A stretch of DNA of 64,000 bases, taken from assembly GCA_963837425.1 (NCBI GenBank), contig CAWINH010000002.1, positions 186,001 through 250,000 of the forward strand, read 5' to 3'. Below are positions 32,319 to 40,996 of this stretch, piece after piece. The notes under the pieces were generated by a model. The model searched no databases and had not been told where the DNA came from. It worked only from the letters and a program-made list of their open reading frames with translations. A program made the translations under genes and the position numbers. Source of the stretch: CAWINH01 sp963837425 (lineage in GTDB: Bacteria; Chloroflexota; Limnocylindria; QHBO01). The first letter of the stretch is position 1; each line of letters starts with the position of its first letter.

Positions 32319-32490
32319 TGTCCCGCCCAGCGGGACAAACGACGCCTGAGCGGCCGGCTCCCGCGCGAAACGTCCCGCCCAGCGGGACAAACCACGCCTG
32401 AGCGCCCCTTCCCGCGCGAAACGTCCCGCCCAGCGGGACAAACGACGCCTGAGCGCCGCCTCCTGCGCGAAACGTCCCGCCCAGCGGGAC
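32319..32490 (+). repeat. 51-bp tandem palindromic array, copy cluster 3
   Basis: Palindromes GTCCCGCCCAGCGGGAC begin at 32320, 32372, 32423 and 32474, with AAACGACGCCTGAGCG and CCGCGCGAAAC in the spacers. The orientation matches the array at 4765. It lies between two genes read in the same direction, so the arrays are not simply terminators of convergent genes. Confidence 0.9.
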
Positions 32491-32512
32491 GACGCCGCGT
32501 CTGAGCGCCGGC

Positions 32513-32518
32513 TAGTGT
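32513..32518 (+). promoter_or_regulatory. -10 box TAGTGT, leaderless start at 32525
   Basis: TAGTGT is followed by 6 bases and ATG 32525. Confidence 0.5.
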
Positions 32519-32524
32519 CAGAGG

Positions 32525-33457
32525 ATGCGCGAGTGGCACGCGGAGATTGACGTCACCGACGACCTGGCCACCCGGCTGATCCGCGCTCAGTTCCCTGAGC
32601 TTGGGCCGGCGCGCGTGCGGCGCCTCGCCGCGGGTTGGGACAACACGGTGATGCTCGTCAATGAGGAGCTCGTCTTCCGCTTCCCGCATCGTGCACGCGC
32701 CGTCGAGAACCTCGAGCGCGAACTCGCTGCCCTCCCGCGGCTCCCGGACCTGCCGCTCGCGATCCCGCGCCCGGCGCACGTCGGCAGGCCGGGCGACGGC
32801 TACCCGTGGCCGTTCTTCGGGGCGCCGAGGATTCCCGGCCAAGAGGTCGCCGAAGTTGTTGAACTCTCCGGCAGCGCTCGTTCGGCGCTCGGCGCCCGCT
32901 TGGGCACGTTCCTGCGCGCGCTCCATGCGCCGGAGGTCGTTGGCGCCATGCCTTCGTCCCTCCCCGACGACCCGATGGGACGCGCCGACATGGCCATCCG
33001 CGTCCCGGCCGCCCGTGAGCGGCTCGCGCAGGCCGCCGCGGCGGGCCTGTGGACCGCCCCGTCGTCCGTCGAGCGCCTCCTGGAGGAGGCAAGGCACCTG
33101 CCGAGGCCGGGGCCGAGCGCGGTCGCGCACGGGGACCTCCATCATCGGCACCTGCTCGTGGACGACGGGGGCGCGGCCACCGGCGTCATCGACTGGGGCG
33201 ACGTCTGTCGCGCGGACCCCGCGGTGGACCTGCCGCTCTACTGGTCGCTCCTCGACCCGCCCGGACGGGATGCGTTCCGCAGGGCATACGGGCCGATCCC
33301 CGGCGAGCGTCTCCTCCGCGCGCGAGTCCTGGCCTTCATGCTCTGCGCGGTGCTGGCCGTCTACGCCCACGAGGAGGGGCTTCCCGGGCTGGTGCGGGAA
33401 TCGGTTGCCGGGCTGGATCGGGCGGTGATCGACGAGCGAGCCTCCGGCGGCGCCTAG
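32525..33457 (+). CDS. APH-family phosphotransferase (kinase-like)
   Basis: The 310-residue protein is related to aminoglycoside and choline kinases. It has the nucleotide-lobe pattern ELVFRFPHRARAVENLEREL, the catalytic loop VAHGDLHHRHLLVDDGG and the metal-binding VIDWGDVCRADPAVDL. The substrate cannot be told from sequence; family members phosphorylate antibiotics, sugars or small metabolites. The last four bases overlap the 3-prime end of the LLM gene on the other strand. Confidence 0.85.
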   Translation: MREWHAEIDVTDDLATRLIRAQFPELGPARVRRLAAGWDNTVMLVNEELVFRFPHRARAVENLERELAALPRLPDLPLAIPRPAHVGRPGDGYPWPFFGAPRIPGQEVAEVVELSGSARSALGARLGTFLRALHAPEVVGAMPSSLPDDPMGRADMAIRVPAARERLAQAAAAGLWTAPSSVERLLEEARHLPRPGPSAVAHGDLHHRHLLVDDGGAATGVIDWGDVCRADPAVDLPLYWSLLDPPGRDAFRRAYGPIPGERLLRARVLAFMLCAVLAVYAHEEGLPGLVRESVAGLDRAVIDERASGGA

Positions 33458-34371
33458 CGACCCGCGAGCGCCTCGACGAGCGGCGCCATCGCCTCCATGG
33501 CACCCTGCGGGATCGCGTAGGAGGCGATCCCGAGCGCCTCTCGCCGCCGTTCGAGGAGGCTCCGCAGCCGCCCGGTCGTCCCGTACATCACGTATGGCGA
33601 GCCGATGAGCGCGCTGGCCGCGGCCTTGGTGATCGTCGCGATGCTCGAGAGCGGCCTGCCGGCGTCGGGACTCCCCGCATCGGCGACGAATACGCTGAGC
33701 TCCAGCCGATCGAATCGCGGACCGGCCGCCTCGCGGACGAGCGCGACCTTCGCTGCCAGCGCCCCCTCGGTGGCGTCCCGGATGATCGGCCGGCCAGAAC
33801 GGGAGAACTGCGGGATGAGGCCGACGACGTCGGCCTCGCGCGCCGCGAGACGCAGCATCCGGGGACCGCCCGCGCCCAGGTGGATGGGGACCGGGCGCTG
33901 GACCGGCATCGGTCCGATCCGCGCGCCCTCCAGCCGGTAGTGCTCTCCGTGGTGGGTGACCGTCTCTCCGGCGAGGAGCCGCTTCACGATCCCGAGCGCC
34001 TCGGCGAGCCGATCGATCCGCAGGCCCGGACGGTCGTACGGGTAGCCGAGCTGTCGGTAATCGGCGGTTCGCCAGCCGGCCCCCAGCCCGAGCTCGAGGC
34101 GACCGCCGGAGAGGATGTCCAGCGTCGCCGCCTCGCGGGCCATGACCAGCGGGTGGCGGAAGTCGTTCGCGAAGACGTGGGGCCCGATGCGCAGCCGCTC
34201 GGTGACGGTTGCCGCCGCCGCCAGTGCGGCGATCGGGGACAGCTGGCTCGCGAGGTGATCCGGCACGAAGAGCTTCGCGTAGCCGAGGGTCTCTGCACGA
34301 CGCGCGAGGTCGAGCCATTCGCCGCCCGTGCCGGCGACCGAGGCGTGGACCGCGAATCGGAAAGGACGCAT
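33454..34371 (-). CDS. LLM-class F420-dependent oxidoreductase
   Basis: The 305-residue TIM-barrel protein has RRAETLGYAKLFVPDH, LRIGPHVFANDFRHP and LSGGRLELGLGAGW, typical of stand-alone F420-dependent LLM enzymes. It most likely transfers hydride to or from an unknown substrate with coenzyme F420, though FMN use is not excluded. The ATG at 34371 is placed by TACCGT 6 bases upstream, rather than the GTG two codons before. Confidence 0.85.
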   Translation of the reverse strand: MRPFRFAVHASVAGTGGEWLDLARRAETLGYAKLFVPDHLASQLSPIAALAAAATVTERLRIGPHVFANDFRHPLVMAREAATLDILSGGRLELGLGAGWRTADYRQLGYPYDRPGLRIDRLAEALGIVKRLLAGETVTHHGEHYRLEGARIGPMPVQRPVPIHLGAGGPRMLRLAAREADVVGLIPQFSRSGRPIIRDATEGALAAKVALVREAAGPRFDRLELSVFVADAGSPDAGRPLSSIATITKAAASALIGSPYVMYGTTGRLRSLLERRREALGIASYAIPQGAMEAMAPLVEALAGR

Positions 34372-34377
34372 CGACAC

Positions 34378-34383
34378 ACGGTA
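34378..34383 (-). promoter_or_regulatory. -10 box TACCGT, leaderless start at 34371
   Basis: TACCGT is followed by GTGTCG and the ATG of the LLM gene. Confidence 0.5.
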
Positions 34384-34461
34384 CCGCGCAGGCGGGAACC
34401 GTTAGACGCGCTGCAGCGTCGTGATGCCACTCACCAATCCCGCCCTTCTCGGAGAGATCAG

Positions 34462-35376
34462 ATGACCCGTCGCGTTTCCAGCCCCGCAGGGGTGTCACTG
34501 AGCGTGTCGCTCGTCCTCGTCGCGGCACTCGCCAGCGCCTGCTCGACCGCCGCGACCCCGACCTCGTACCCGACCGCGAGCGCGATCGTCAGTCCAACGC
34601 CCGCTCCCAGCGAGGCCGGCGCCGTGCCGCTCCTCAGGGTCACCTCGGAGGGCGGGTTCATCAATCCCGCCGCCAGCCTGGCGGCGCTCCCGACCGTCGT
34701 CGTCTACGCCGACGGCCGAATCCTGACTCCGGCGGCTCCTCCCGCGGACAACCCGGACCCGCTCGTGCCCGGCGTCGCGGTGCGCGACGTCGGCGCCACG
34801 GGAGCGGCGAACATCCTGGCTGCCATTCAGGCGGCCGGCCTGGACCAGGCGCAGACCGGCGGGCCGGGCATCCCGGGTGACTCGGGGAGCGACGTCTTCG
34901 AGGTCACCGTCGGCGGTGCCACCGTCGTCAGCCGATTTGCGGGGAGCGGACCAATGGTCGGCGGCCCGGGCGGCCCCGGCGCCAGCGGCGGCGCGGACCC
35001 CGAGCGCGACGCCGCCTTCGCGCTCCTGGATCGGCTCCTGGATCCGACCGATGCGTGGGGTGCCGCGTCGAGCGCCGAGACGTCCTACGAGCCGGTCGCC
35101 TACAGGATCTACGTCGCGCCCGACGGCCCGACCGTGGTGGGCGGATCGCCGGCCCCGACCGATTGGCCGCTCGCCACTCCCCTCGCCGCGTTCGGCGCGC
35201 CGGCCAGCTCGGACCTCGGGATCGACGGGCTGCGAAGCGGCGTCCTGAGCGGCGCCGACCTGTCGGCGGCGCAGCCCGTCCTGAGCGCCGCGGCGGCGGA
35301 CGCCACCTTCGGCTCGGACGGGCAGTCGTACACGCTGTTCGTCAGGCCCCTCCTCCCCGACGAGGTGGGCTCCTGA
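34462..35376 (+). CDS. Secreted lipoprotein of unknown function
   Basis: The 304-residue protein has a signal with lipobox ASACSTA, a Thr/Ser/Pro linker and a globular part with PLLRVTSEGGFINPAASLAALPTVVVYADGR. The region between about 165 and 180 is Gly-rich (GPMVGGPGGPGASGG). No enzyme motif is visible. GGAGAGA precedes the ATG. Four bases separate it from the DoxX-Rieske gene, suggesting a shared envelope function. Confidence 0.7.
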   Translation: MTRRVSSPAGVSLSVSLVLVAALASACSTAATPTSYPTASAIVSPTPAPSEAGAVPLLRVTSEGGFINPAASLAALPTVVVYADGRILTPAAPPADNPDPLVPGVAVRDVGATGAANILAAIQAAGLDQAQTGGPGIPGDSGSDVFEVTVGGATVVSRFAGSGPMVGGPGGPGASGGADPERDAAFALLDRLLDPTDAWGAASSAETSYEPVAYRIYVAPDGPTVVGGSPAPTDWPLATPLAAFGAPASSDLGIDGLRSGVLSGADLSAAQPVLSAAAADATFGSDGQSYTLFVRPLLPDEVGS

Positions 35377-35380
35377 GGCG

Positions 35381-36404
35381 ATGGCGTCGCACATCGCGCG
35401 CCACGCGTGGTCGGCAGCAGCGTCCCGGTGGGCGTTGCTGCCGGTCCGCCTCTTCTTCGGCGCCACGTTCCTGATCGCCGGCCTGGACAAGCTGCTGGAT
35501 CCCGCGTTCCTGGATCCGTCCAGCCCATCGTCGATTGGTGCCCAGCTCGCCGCGTTCGCGCGGATCTCGCCGCTCGGCGGGTTCGTGGCGTGGAGCGAGC
35601 CGCACGCGACCGCGATTGGGCTCGCGATCGCGACCGCCGAGATCGGGGTCGGCCTGGGAGCCCTGAGCGGTGTCGCGTTTCGCCCGGCCGCTGCGGTCGG
35701 CCTCCTCCTTTCGCTCCTCTTCTGGCTCACCGCCTCGTGGGGCACCCGGCCCTTCTACTACGGTGCGGATCTCCCCTACGCGGTCGGCTGGTGTGCGCTG
35801 ACGCTCGCCGGACCCGGTGATCGGTGGGTCCTGCGCCGATTCGACGAGGCGCGCCGACCGGAGTGCCGGCGATCCCGACCCGGCCGCGCCGCTGCTCGCG
35901 CGCCGAGCCTTCCTGGAATCCGCCGCGCTGACCGTGGTCGCCGTGGCCGTCGCATCGGGAACCACGCTGCTGCGCCCTGGATCGCTGACGGGGATCGCCG
36001 ACGGCCAGCCCGGCGGCGCCCCGTCACCGAGCCCATCGCCCGGGGTCGATCCGCCACCGGCCGATCCGCTGGCGATCGCGACCGTCGCCGGCCTGGAGGA
36101 ACGCCGCGCGATCGCCTTCCGCGTCCCATTCGACGCCCCGGCGCCGCTCCCCGCCGGCGATCCGGGCGTGCTGCTCCAGCTCCCGGACGGCCGCTTCGTG
36201 GCCTACGACGCGATCTGCACTCACGCCGGCTGCACCGTCGCCTGGAATGCGGCGGACGCGCTGCTCGAGTGCCCCTGCCACGGCGCGACCTACGATCCTG
36301 CCGATGCCGCCCGGGTCCTCTCCGGACCGACGCTGCAGCCGCTCTCCGCGCTCCGGCTGGAGGTGGATCCGGCGACCGGGATCATCCGCCTCGCGACGAG
36401 CTAG
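35381..36404 (+). CDS. DoxX-family membrane domain joined to a Rieske domain, frame broken near 35860
   Basis: The first about 155 residues are a four-helix DoxX/TQO small-subunit-like domain (PVRLFFGATFLIAGLDKLLDP, GTRPFYYGADLPYAVGW). In a second frame a Tat-like helix (LLARRAFLESAALTVVAVAVAS) leads into a Rieske domain with CTHAGC and CPCHGATYD, a complete 2Fe-2S site. The first frame has no stop until 36538 and there is no gap, so one protein with a base error near 35860 is the best reading. Two overlapping genes remain possible. It would be a membrane electron carrier, perhaps linked to quinone. Confidence 0.7.
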
Positions 36405-36420
36405 ACCCCGCCACCCGCCG

Positions 36421-37935
36421 TCAGCCGAGAGCGGCGACGATCGCTTCCAGTGCGCGCAGGTGCGCTGCGTCGCGGAACTCGTTGAGCGGATCGGGGTCGA
36501 GGAGGTGCTCGTCCACGGTACCGGCGTGGCGGGCGTAGACCGCCGGGAAGATGTGACCCTCGGGGGTCGGCTCCAGGGTCACGGCCACCGCGTCGGGGCC
36601 CTCGCTGTCGACGAAGTGGGCGAGCGGCAGGATGCCCTCGTCCCGGATGCCGGCATCTGCGTCGAAGCTCACGACCTGGGCCAGGTACGAGCGCTGGTTC
36701 CAGAGCTCCGGCGCGAGCGTCAGCTGGTCGGCGAGGAAGGGCACGACCCCGTCGCGGGCCAGGGCCGGGCGCTCAGCCTCGATCCCGAACCTGGTCCGCG
36801 CGAGGTGGCGAACGAGGACCCGCGAGTTGTACCGATGCCCATGGACCGCACCCGAGTTCGCGGGGATGCCGTGCTTCTTCAGCCCGCCCGCCGCCTGCGA
36901 GATCGTGCCGGCGAAATAGATACCGGGCAGCGAGACGCTCTCCCAGAACGGGGTGACGGCCGGCTGCTTGCCCTGCGCGAACGTCGCGAGGCCGAGCTCC
37001 GGAAGGTCGCGGAGCGGGACCCGGAACCCGGTGGTGGCGATCACCGCATCGGCGGCGTAGTTCAGCTCGGCGCCGTCCGACGAGGTCCGCATCCGGACCA
37101 GCCACCCGTCTCCCTGGCGCTCGATCCCCTCGATCCGCACGTCGAGCAGGTAGACGCCGTTCGCCAGGAACGCGTCCTCGTAGGGCTGCAGGTATCGGGC
37201 CCGGACCCCGGTCAGCGCGTGCTCGACGACAGAGAGGTGCGCGGGCCGCGGCGAGCCCATCACGATCTGGCGCGCCCAGGGTAGGAGGGCGGTCGCGATC
37301 TCGAACGCGGAGTTCTGCTTGCCGACGGTGAAGACCCGCTTGCCGGCGTACGTCTCGCCCGCGGCCGTCTCGACGTAATGCGGGACCTCCTCGATCCCCG
37401 GCGTCGACGGCTTCCACGGCTCGGCCATGCCGATCGCGAAGACCACGACCTCGCAGCGGTATTCGCCGGCCGGGGTGGTCAGCACGTACCGGCCGTCATC
37501 CGCGCGCGCGGTGGACTCCCACGGCGTGTCGTAGCGGACGGGAATGCGGGCACGCTCCGCGAAGGTGGCAAGGTTGCGCTCCATCTCGTCCCGCGAGGGG
37601 AAGGAGGAGGTGCCGTCCATGATCTCCGGCATGAGCGCCGAGAGGTGCTCGTCGTCCGAGAGGAGGCTGTTCCAGTCGTACCACTCGAACGGGCGGGCGT
37701 GCCGCTCGGCGGATGCATGCGGTTTCGTGATCGAGAGGAGTCGCTGGAAGAGCGGGAAGCGGCGGAACATGCCGCCCGCCGACGGATCCTGAGAGATCGC
37801 GGCGTAGCCGATGCCGGCGCGGTCCAGCTCGTGGCAGACCTGCAGCGCGCCGGGTCCGCTGCCGACGACCACGACCGGGTACTCGCCCGGCGGGCTGGGG
37901 CCCGCTCCTGCGGCGGCCTTCGGCCTAGCCGCCAT
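36421..37935 (-). CDS. FAD-dependent monooxygenase-like flavoprotein
   Basis: The 504-residue protein has an FAD-binding VVVVGSGPGALQVCHEL and a second Rossmann motif VFTVGKQNSAFEIATALL typical of NADPH sites in flavin monooxygenases. ADAVIATTGFRVPL is the ATG-type motif of this group. The last 100 residues extend beyond usual family ends. The substrate is unknown. Its start overlaps the stop of the cyclic-nucleotide-binding gene by 11 bases, so the pair forms an operon. Confidence 0.8.
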   Translation of the reverse strand: MAARPKAAAGAGPSPPGEYPVVVVGSGPGALQVCHELDRAGIGYAAISQDPSAGGMFRRFPLFQRLLSITKPHASAERHARPFEWYDWNSLLSDDEHLSALMPEIMDGTSSFPSRDEMERNLATFAERARIPVRYDTPWESTARADDGRYVLTTPAGEYRCEVVVFAIGMAEPWKPSTPGIEEVPHYVETAAGETYAGKRVFTVGKQNSAFEIATALLPWARQIVMGSPRPAHLSVVEHALTGVRARYLQPYEDAFLANGVYLLDVRIEGIERQGDGWLVRMRTSSDGAELNYAADAVIATTGFRVPLRDLPELGLATFAQGKQPAVTPFWESVSLPGIYFAGTISQAAGGLKKHGIPANSGAVHGHRYNSRVLVRHLARTRFGIEAERPALARDGVVPFLADQLTLAPELWNQRSYLAQVVSFDADAGIRDEGILPLAHFVDSEGPDAVAVTLEPTPEGHIFPAVYARHAGTVDEHLLDPDPLNEFRDAAHLRALEAIVAALG

Positions 37936-38347
37936 TCGACGCGCGATTCGCGGCCCGCAGCCGCAGGGCCATCGTGTTCAGCATCCGGTACATGACCGGT
38001 GGATGGCTCATGAGGAAGCTCCGCAGGTCCGGGCCGGCGAGCACCAGGCAGCGCAGTGGTGTGCGGGCCACGATGTCGGCCGAGGGCGTCTCGCCGAGGA
38101 GCAGGGACATCTCCCCGAAGAAGTCGCCGCGGCCGAGGAGCGCACGATCCGTCCCGTCGATGCGCACCGCCGCCTCGCCCTCGACGATGACGTAGAAATT
38201 CGACCCGCTGATCCCCTGGCGCAGGACGCGCTCGCCGGGCGCGAACGCCGTCTCCTCGAACGTGTGGTCGATCGCCTCGAGCTGCGGCGTGTCGAGGTCC
38301 GCGAAGAGCGCGAGCGAAGCGAGGAGGTTGACCGATTCGTCAGCCAT
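37925..38347 (-). CDS. Single-domain cyclic-nucleotide-binding protein
   Basis: This 140-residue protein is one cNMP-binding beta roll: FAPGERVLRQGISGSNFYVIVEGEAAV, then the phosphate-binding cassette GDFFGEMSLLLGETPSADIVA. There is no DNA-binding or catalytic domain. It may regulate the flavoprotein encoded directly after it. ATG 38347 has a TAGCAT 9 bases upstream. Confidence 0.85.
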   Translation of the reverse strand: MADESVNLLASLALFADLDTPQLEAIDHTFEETAFAPGERVLRQGISGSNFYVIVEGEAAVRIDGTDRALLGRGDFFGEMSLLLGETPSADIVARTPLRCLVLAGPDLRSFLMSHPPVMYRMLNTMALRLRAANRASNGG

Positions 38348-38356
38348 GACAGGCCG

Positions 38357-38362
38357 ATGCTA
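38357..38362 (-). promoter_or_regulatory. -10 box TAGCAT before the cNMP-binding gene
   Basis: TAGCAT is followed by 9 bases and ATG 38347. Confidence 0.4.
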
Positions 38363-38367
38363 CCCCG

Positions 38368-39411
38368 TCAGCGCCCCTCGGCCACGGCGACCATGACCTC
38401 GCCCGCCTCCTCCACCCGCGCGGTCGAGACGTCGAGGTGGGTCACCGCGCGCACGATGCGCGGGCCGAACGCGTTGAGCAGCACGCCTCGCGACCGACAG
38501 CTCGCCACGTACGCGGCCGCGTCCGGCACCCCGGGCGCATCGGCGAGGCTGAAGATCACGATGTTCGTCTCCACCGAGCCCGGGTCCAGGCCGATGGCGC
38601 GGCTCGTCGCGAGCCGCTCGGCGAGGCGCCGCGCATTGGCGTTGTCGTCCGCCAGCCGCTCGACGTTGTGCGCGAGCGCGTACGAGCCGGCGGCGGCCAG
38701 GATCCCGACCTGGCGCATGGCGCCGCCGAGCATTCGGCGGAATCGTCGAGCGCGCCCGATCAGCTCGGACGTCCCGGCCAGCATCGACCCCGCGGGCGCC
38801 CCGAGCCCCTTGGAAAGGGAGACCGAGACCATGTCGAACGGCTCCGCGAGCTCGCGCGCCGAGCGGCCGCCGGCCACGGCCGCGTTCAGCAGGCGGGCCC
38901 CGTCGAGGTAGGAGGCCACGCCGCGCCTGGCGGCCGCCGCGCAGATCGCGGCCGCATCGGCCTGCGGAAAGATCCTGCCGCCGGCCCGGTTGTGGGTGTT
39001 CTCGACCGTCACGAGGGTGGTGGGCGGATAGATGAGGTGGTCGCGGGGCTTGCACGCGGCGCTGAAGTCAGCCTCCGTGAATCGGCCGTCGGTCCCGCCC
39101 ACGAACGTGAACTGGACGCCGGATATCGCGGCAGCGGCTCCCGTCTCGTGGAGGACGAGGTGCGGCTCCCATGGCACGATAACGTCGTCGCCGGGCTGGG
39201 TGAGGGTGCGGATCGCGACTTCGTTGGCCATGGTGCCCGAGGGCATGAAGAGCGCGGCCTGCTTTCCGACGAGCGCGGCGAACTCCTCCTGCAGCCGGTT
39301 CGCGGACGGATCCTCGCCGTACTGATCGTCGCCCACCTCGGCATCTGCCATGACGCGGCGCATGGCCGGGGAGGGGAGTGTCACCGTGTCGGAACGAAGG
39401 TCGATCGCCAT
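38368..39411 (-). CDS. Low-specificity L-threonine aldolase-type PLP enzyme
   Basis: The 347-residue protein has IDLRSDTVTLPSPAM at the N-terminus, YGEDPSANRLQEEFA, VENTHNRAGGRIFP, LDGARLLNAAVA and the PLP lysine in VSVSLSKGLGAP. All are standard for threonine aldolases, which split L-threonine and beta-hydroxy amino acids to glycine and an aldehyde. A TATCGT near 39439-39444 gives a leader of about 20 bases. Confidence 0.93.
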   Translation of the reverse strand: MAIDLRSDTVTLPSPAMRRVMADAEVGDDQYGEDPSANRLQEEFAALVGKQAALFMPSGTMANEVAIRTLTQPGDDVIVPWEPHLVLHETGAAAAISGVQFTFVGGTDGRFTEADFSAACKPRDHLIYPPTTLVTVENTHNRAGGRIFPQADAAAICAAAARRGVASYLDGARLLNAAVAGGRSARELAEPFDMVSVSLSKGLGAPAGSMLAGTSELIGRARRFRRMLGGAMRQVGILAAAGSYALAHNVERLADDNANARRLAERLATSRAIGLDPGSVETNIVIFSLADAPGVPDAAAYVASCRSRGVLLNAFGPRIVRAVTHLDVSTARVEEAGEVMVAVAEGR

Positions 39412-39476
39412 GGGGGACTCGCAATGCGGTCGACCCAGACGATAGCACCGGCCTCAGGGCATCAACGGGTGTGGGT

Positions 39477-39926
39477 CTACCCCACCCCGTCGGAGGATGC
39501 GATGGCGGCCTCGATGGTGGCCTGCCATTCGGACATCATCGACTGGAAGTGGTGATCGAAATCGCGAAGGACCGTCTCACCCTCCGGACGCAGGGCGACG
39601 ATGTGGTACGTGACGCGCGCGATACTGCCCCCCGCCGACGGGCTGATCTCGACGAGCACCATGGTGACGCGGCTTGGCCGACTGACGACGTAACGAAGGA
39701 TGCCGTCAGCCGGCTCGTACTGGGCGAGGCACCAGGTAGCCACCTCACCATCGTGCTCAGTCGTGAATACCGCTCCCTCGACTGCCTCCCCAGAAATTGG
39801 CCAGACGGCGCTCGGATTCCAGTCGCGCGCCCACAGCCGCTCGCCTTCGGGTGTGAAATATGGCACGAGGCCGGCCATCGGGCTTGTGAACTCCAATGTC
39901 GCCGAGTGCCGGGTCTGCGAGCCCAT
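39477..39926 (-). CDS. SRPBCC/START-like domain protein
   Basis: The 149-residue protein has the helix-grip pattern of SRPBCC proteins: TLEFTSPMAGLVPYFTPEGERLWARDW at the start, GAVFTTEHDGEVATW in the sheet and a long C-terminal helix (LRDFDHHFQSMMSEWQ). Such proteins bind hydrophobic ligands. ATG 39926 follows GAGGAGG, which favours it over the longer frame. Confidence 0.75.
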   Translation of the reverse strand: MGSQTRHSATLEFTSPMAGLVPYFTPEGERLWARDWNPSAVWPISGEAVEGAVFTTEHDGEVATWCLAQYEPADGILRYVVSRPSRVTMVLVEISPSAGGSIARVTYHIVALRPEGETVLRDFDHHFQSMMSEWQATIEAAIASSDGVG

Positions 39927-40041
39927 CAACTCCTCCTCTGAGCGTGCTGGTCGCCCCAATCTAGCTGCGCGGGCCACAGTGCGAAATCCGGGAGCCGGCT
40001 AGACACGGCCGCTCGACAATTCGATGAGCGATGATGGGACT

Positions 40042-40117
40042 TGGAGCGGGAGACGGGGATCGAACCCGCGACATTCAGCTTGGAAGGCTGACGCTCTGCC
40101 AACTGAGCTACTCCCGC
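40042..40117 (-). tRNA. tRNA-Gly (anticodon UCC)
   Basis: On the minus strand the 7-bp acceptor stem GCGGGAG/CTCCCGC, the D arm GCTCAGTTGGCAGAGC, the anticodon loop CTTCCAA (anticodon TCC) and the T loop GGGTTCGATCCCC all pair correctly. The 3-prime CCA is encoded. It would read GGA and GGG codons. Confidence 0.97.
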
Positions 40118-40129
40118 CCGCGGGCGGTG

Positions 40130-40135
40130 ATGATA
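40130..40135 (-). promoter_or_regulatory. -10 box TATCAT of the tRNA-Gly gene
   Basis: TATCAT lies 12 bases upstream of the mature tRNA, with ATGACC about 16 bases further upstream as a possible -35 element inside the crp-like gene. Confidence 0.5.
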
Positions 40136-40142
40136 CCAATCG

Positions 40143-40838
40143 TCAGGATCGGGTCATCCATCGGCCGACGATCGCGGCGAGCGATCCGGGGTCGGAGATC
40201 GTGATGTGCCCGTGTCCCGTCGAGAGGACCCGCTCCTCCCGGAACGATGCGAGGCCTCGCGCCACCACCTCGCGGACGGTCCCGATGCCTTCCGCCAGCG
40301 CCTGCTGAGTTGCCGTCACGACGAGCGTCCCGGGCGCGTCACCCGGGACGGCGAGGTCAAGGAGGAGCCGCGCCAGGCGCGCCCGCGGAGTCCCGAAGCT
40401 CGCATCGGCGAGGACGTCCACGGTGTCGATCAGCCGCCGGCTCACCTCCCGGGCCAGCGCCCAGCTGAACTCGGCATCCGTTGCGGCGATGGATCGAATG
40501 TGGTCGACCTCCAGCTCCAGGACCTCCGCGTCGGTCACAGCGCGGATCCAGACCGGCGCCGCCGCCCCGACCAGGGCTGTCACAACGCCGACCAGTGAGC
40601 CGCGCCGGGCGTGGAAGATCGTCACCGCGCGCCCGTCCGACGCCTGGAGGTAAACCCGGAGCAGCCCTTCGATGACGAGGCCACCACGCGGCTGCGCGTC
40701 GCTCGAGCGGAAGCAGACCTCGCCCGCCGCGAAACGGCGCCGCAGCGCTCCGGAGAAGAGCCGGTCGCGGGTCGCGGGCGGGAGATCCCGCAGCAGCGTC
40801 CCCGCCTCTGCGGCCGCCAGGCTCGATACGACGTCCAT
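40143..40838 (-). CDS. Crp/Fnr-family transcriptional regulator
   Basis: The 231-residue protein has an N-terminal cNMP-like sensor domain (RRRFAAGEVCFRSSDAQPRGGLVIEG, with GSLVGVVTAL in place of a canonical phosphate-binding cassette). The C-terminal winged helix recognition region is ATQQALAEGIGTVREVVARGLASF. The degenerate cassette suggests a ligand other than cAMP. No Fnr-type cysteines are visible. The ATG at 40838 is preferred, because the longer GTG start at 40880 falls inside a Crp-like operator. Confidence 0.88.
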   Translation of the reverse strand: MDVVSSLAAAEAGTLLRDLPPATRDRLFSGALRRRFAAGEVCFRSSDAQPRGGLVIEGLLRVYLQASDGRAVTIFHARRGSLVGVVTALVGAAAPVWIRAVTDAEVLELEVDHIRSIAATDAEFSWALAREVSRRLIDTVDVLADASFGTPRARLARLLLDLAVPGDAPGTLVVTATQQALAEGIGTVREVVARGLASFREERVLSTGHGHITISDPGSLAAIVGRWMTRS

Positions 40839-40865
40839 GCGATACCTCGGTCGCCCCCCGGCGCT

Positions 40866-40881
40866 CGTGACCACGGTCACA
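40866..40881. promoter_or_regulatory. Crp-type operator 28 bp before the crp-like gene
   Basis: Read on the minus strand this is TGTGACCGTGGTCACG, which fits the Crp consensus TGTGA-N6-TCACA with one mismatch. The position suggests autoregulation, and it could also serve the divergent TasA-like operon at 40997. Confidence 0.65.
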
Positions 40882-40996
40882 CACCATCGGGCGATACCCT
40901 GCGGCGTCGCACCTCGCGAAGAATAGCGCGCAACGCGAGAGCGGCTCCGTCCAAGTGAGCACGCCGCGCCGAGACTGCATCGGAGCAGATCGAATC

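Noticed and set aside
40143..40880. Longer Crp/Fnr start at GTG 40880
   Set aside because: It lies inside the Crp-like palindrome and adds 14 residues without domain support.
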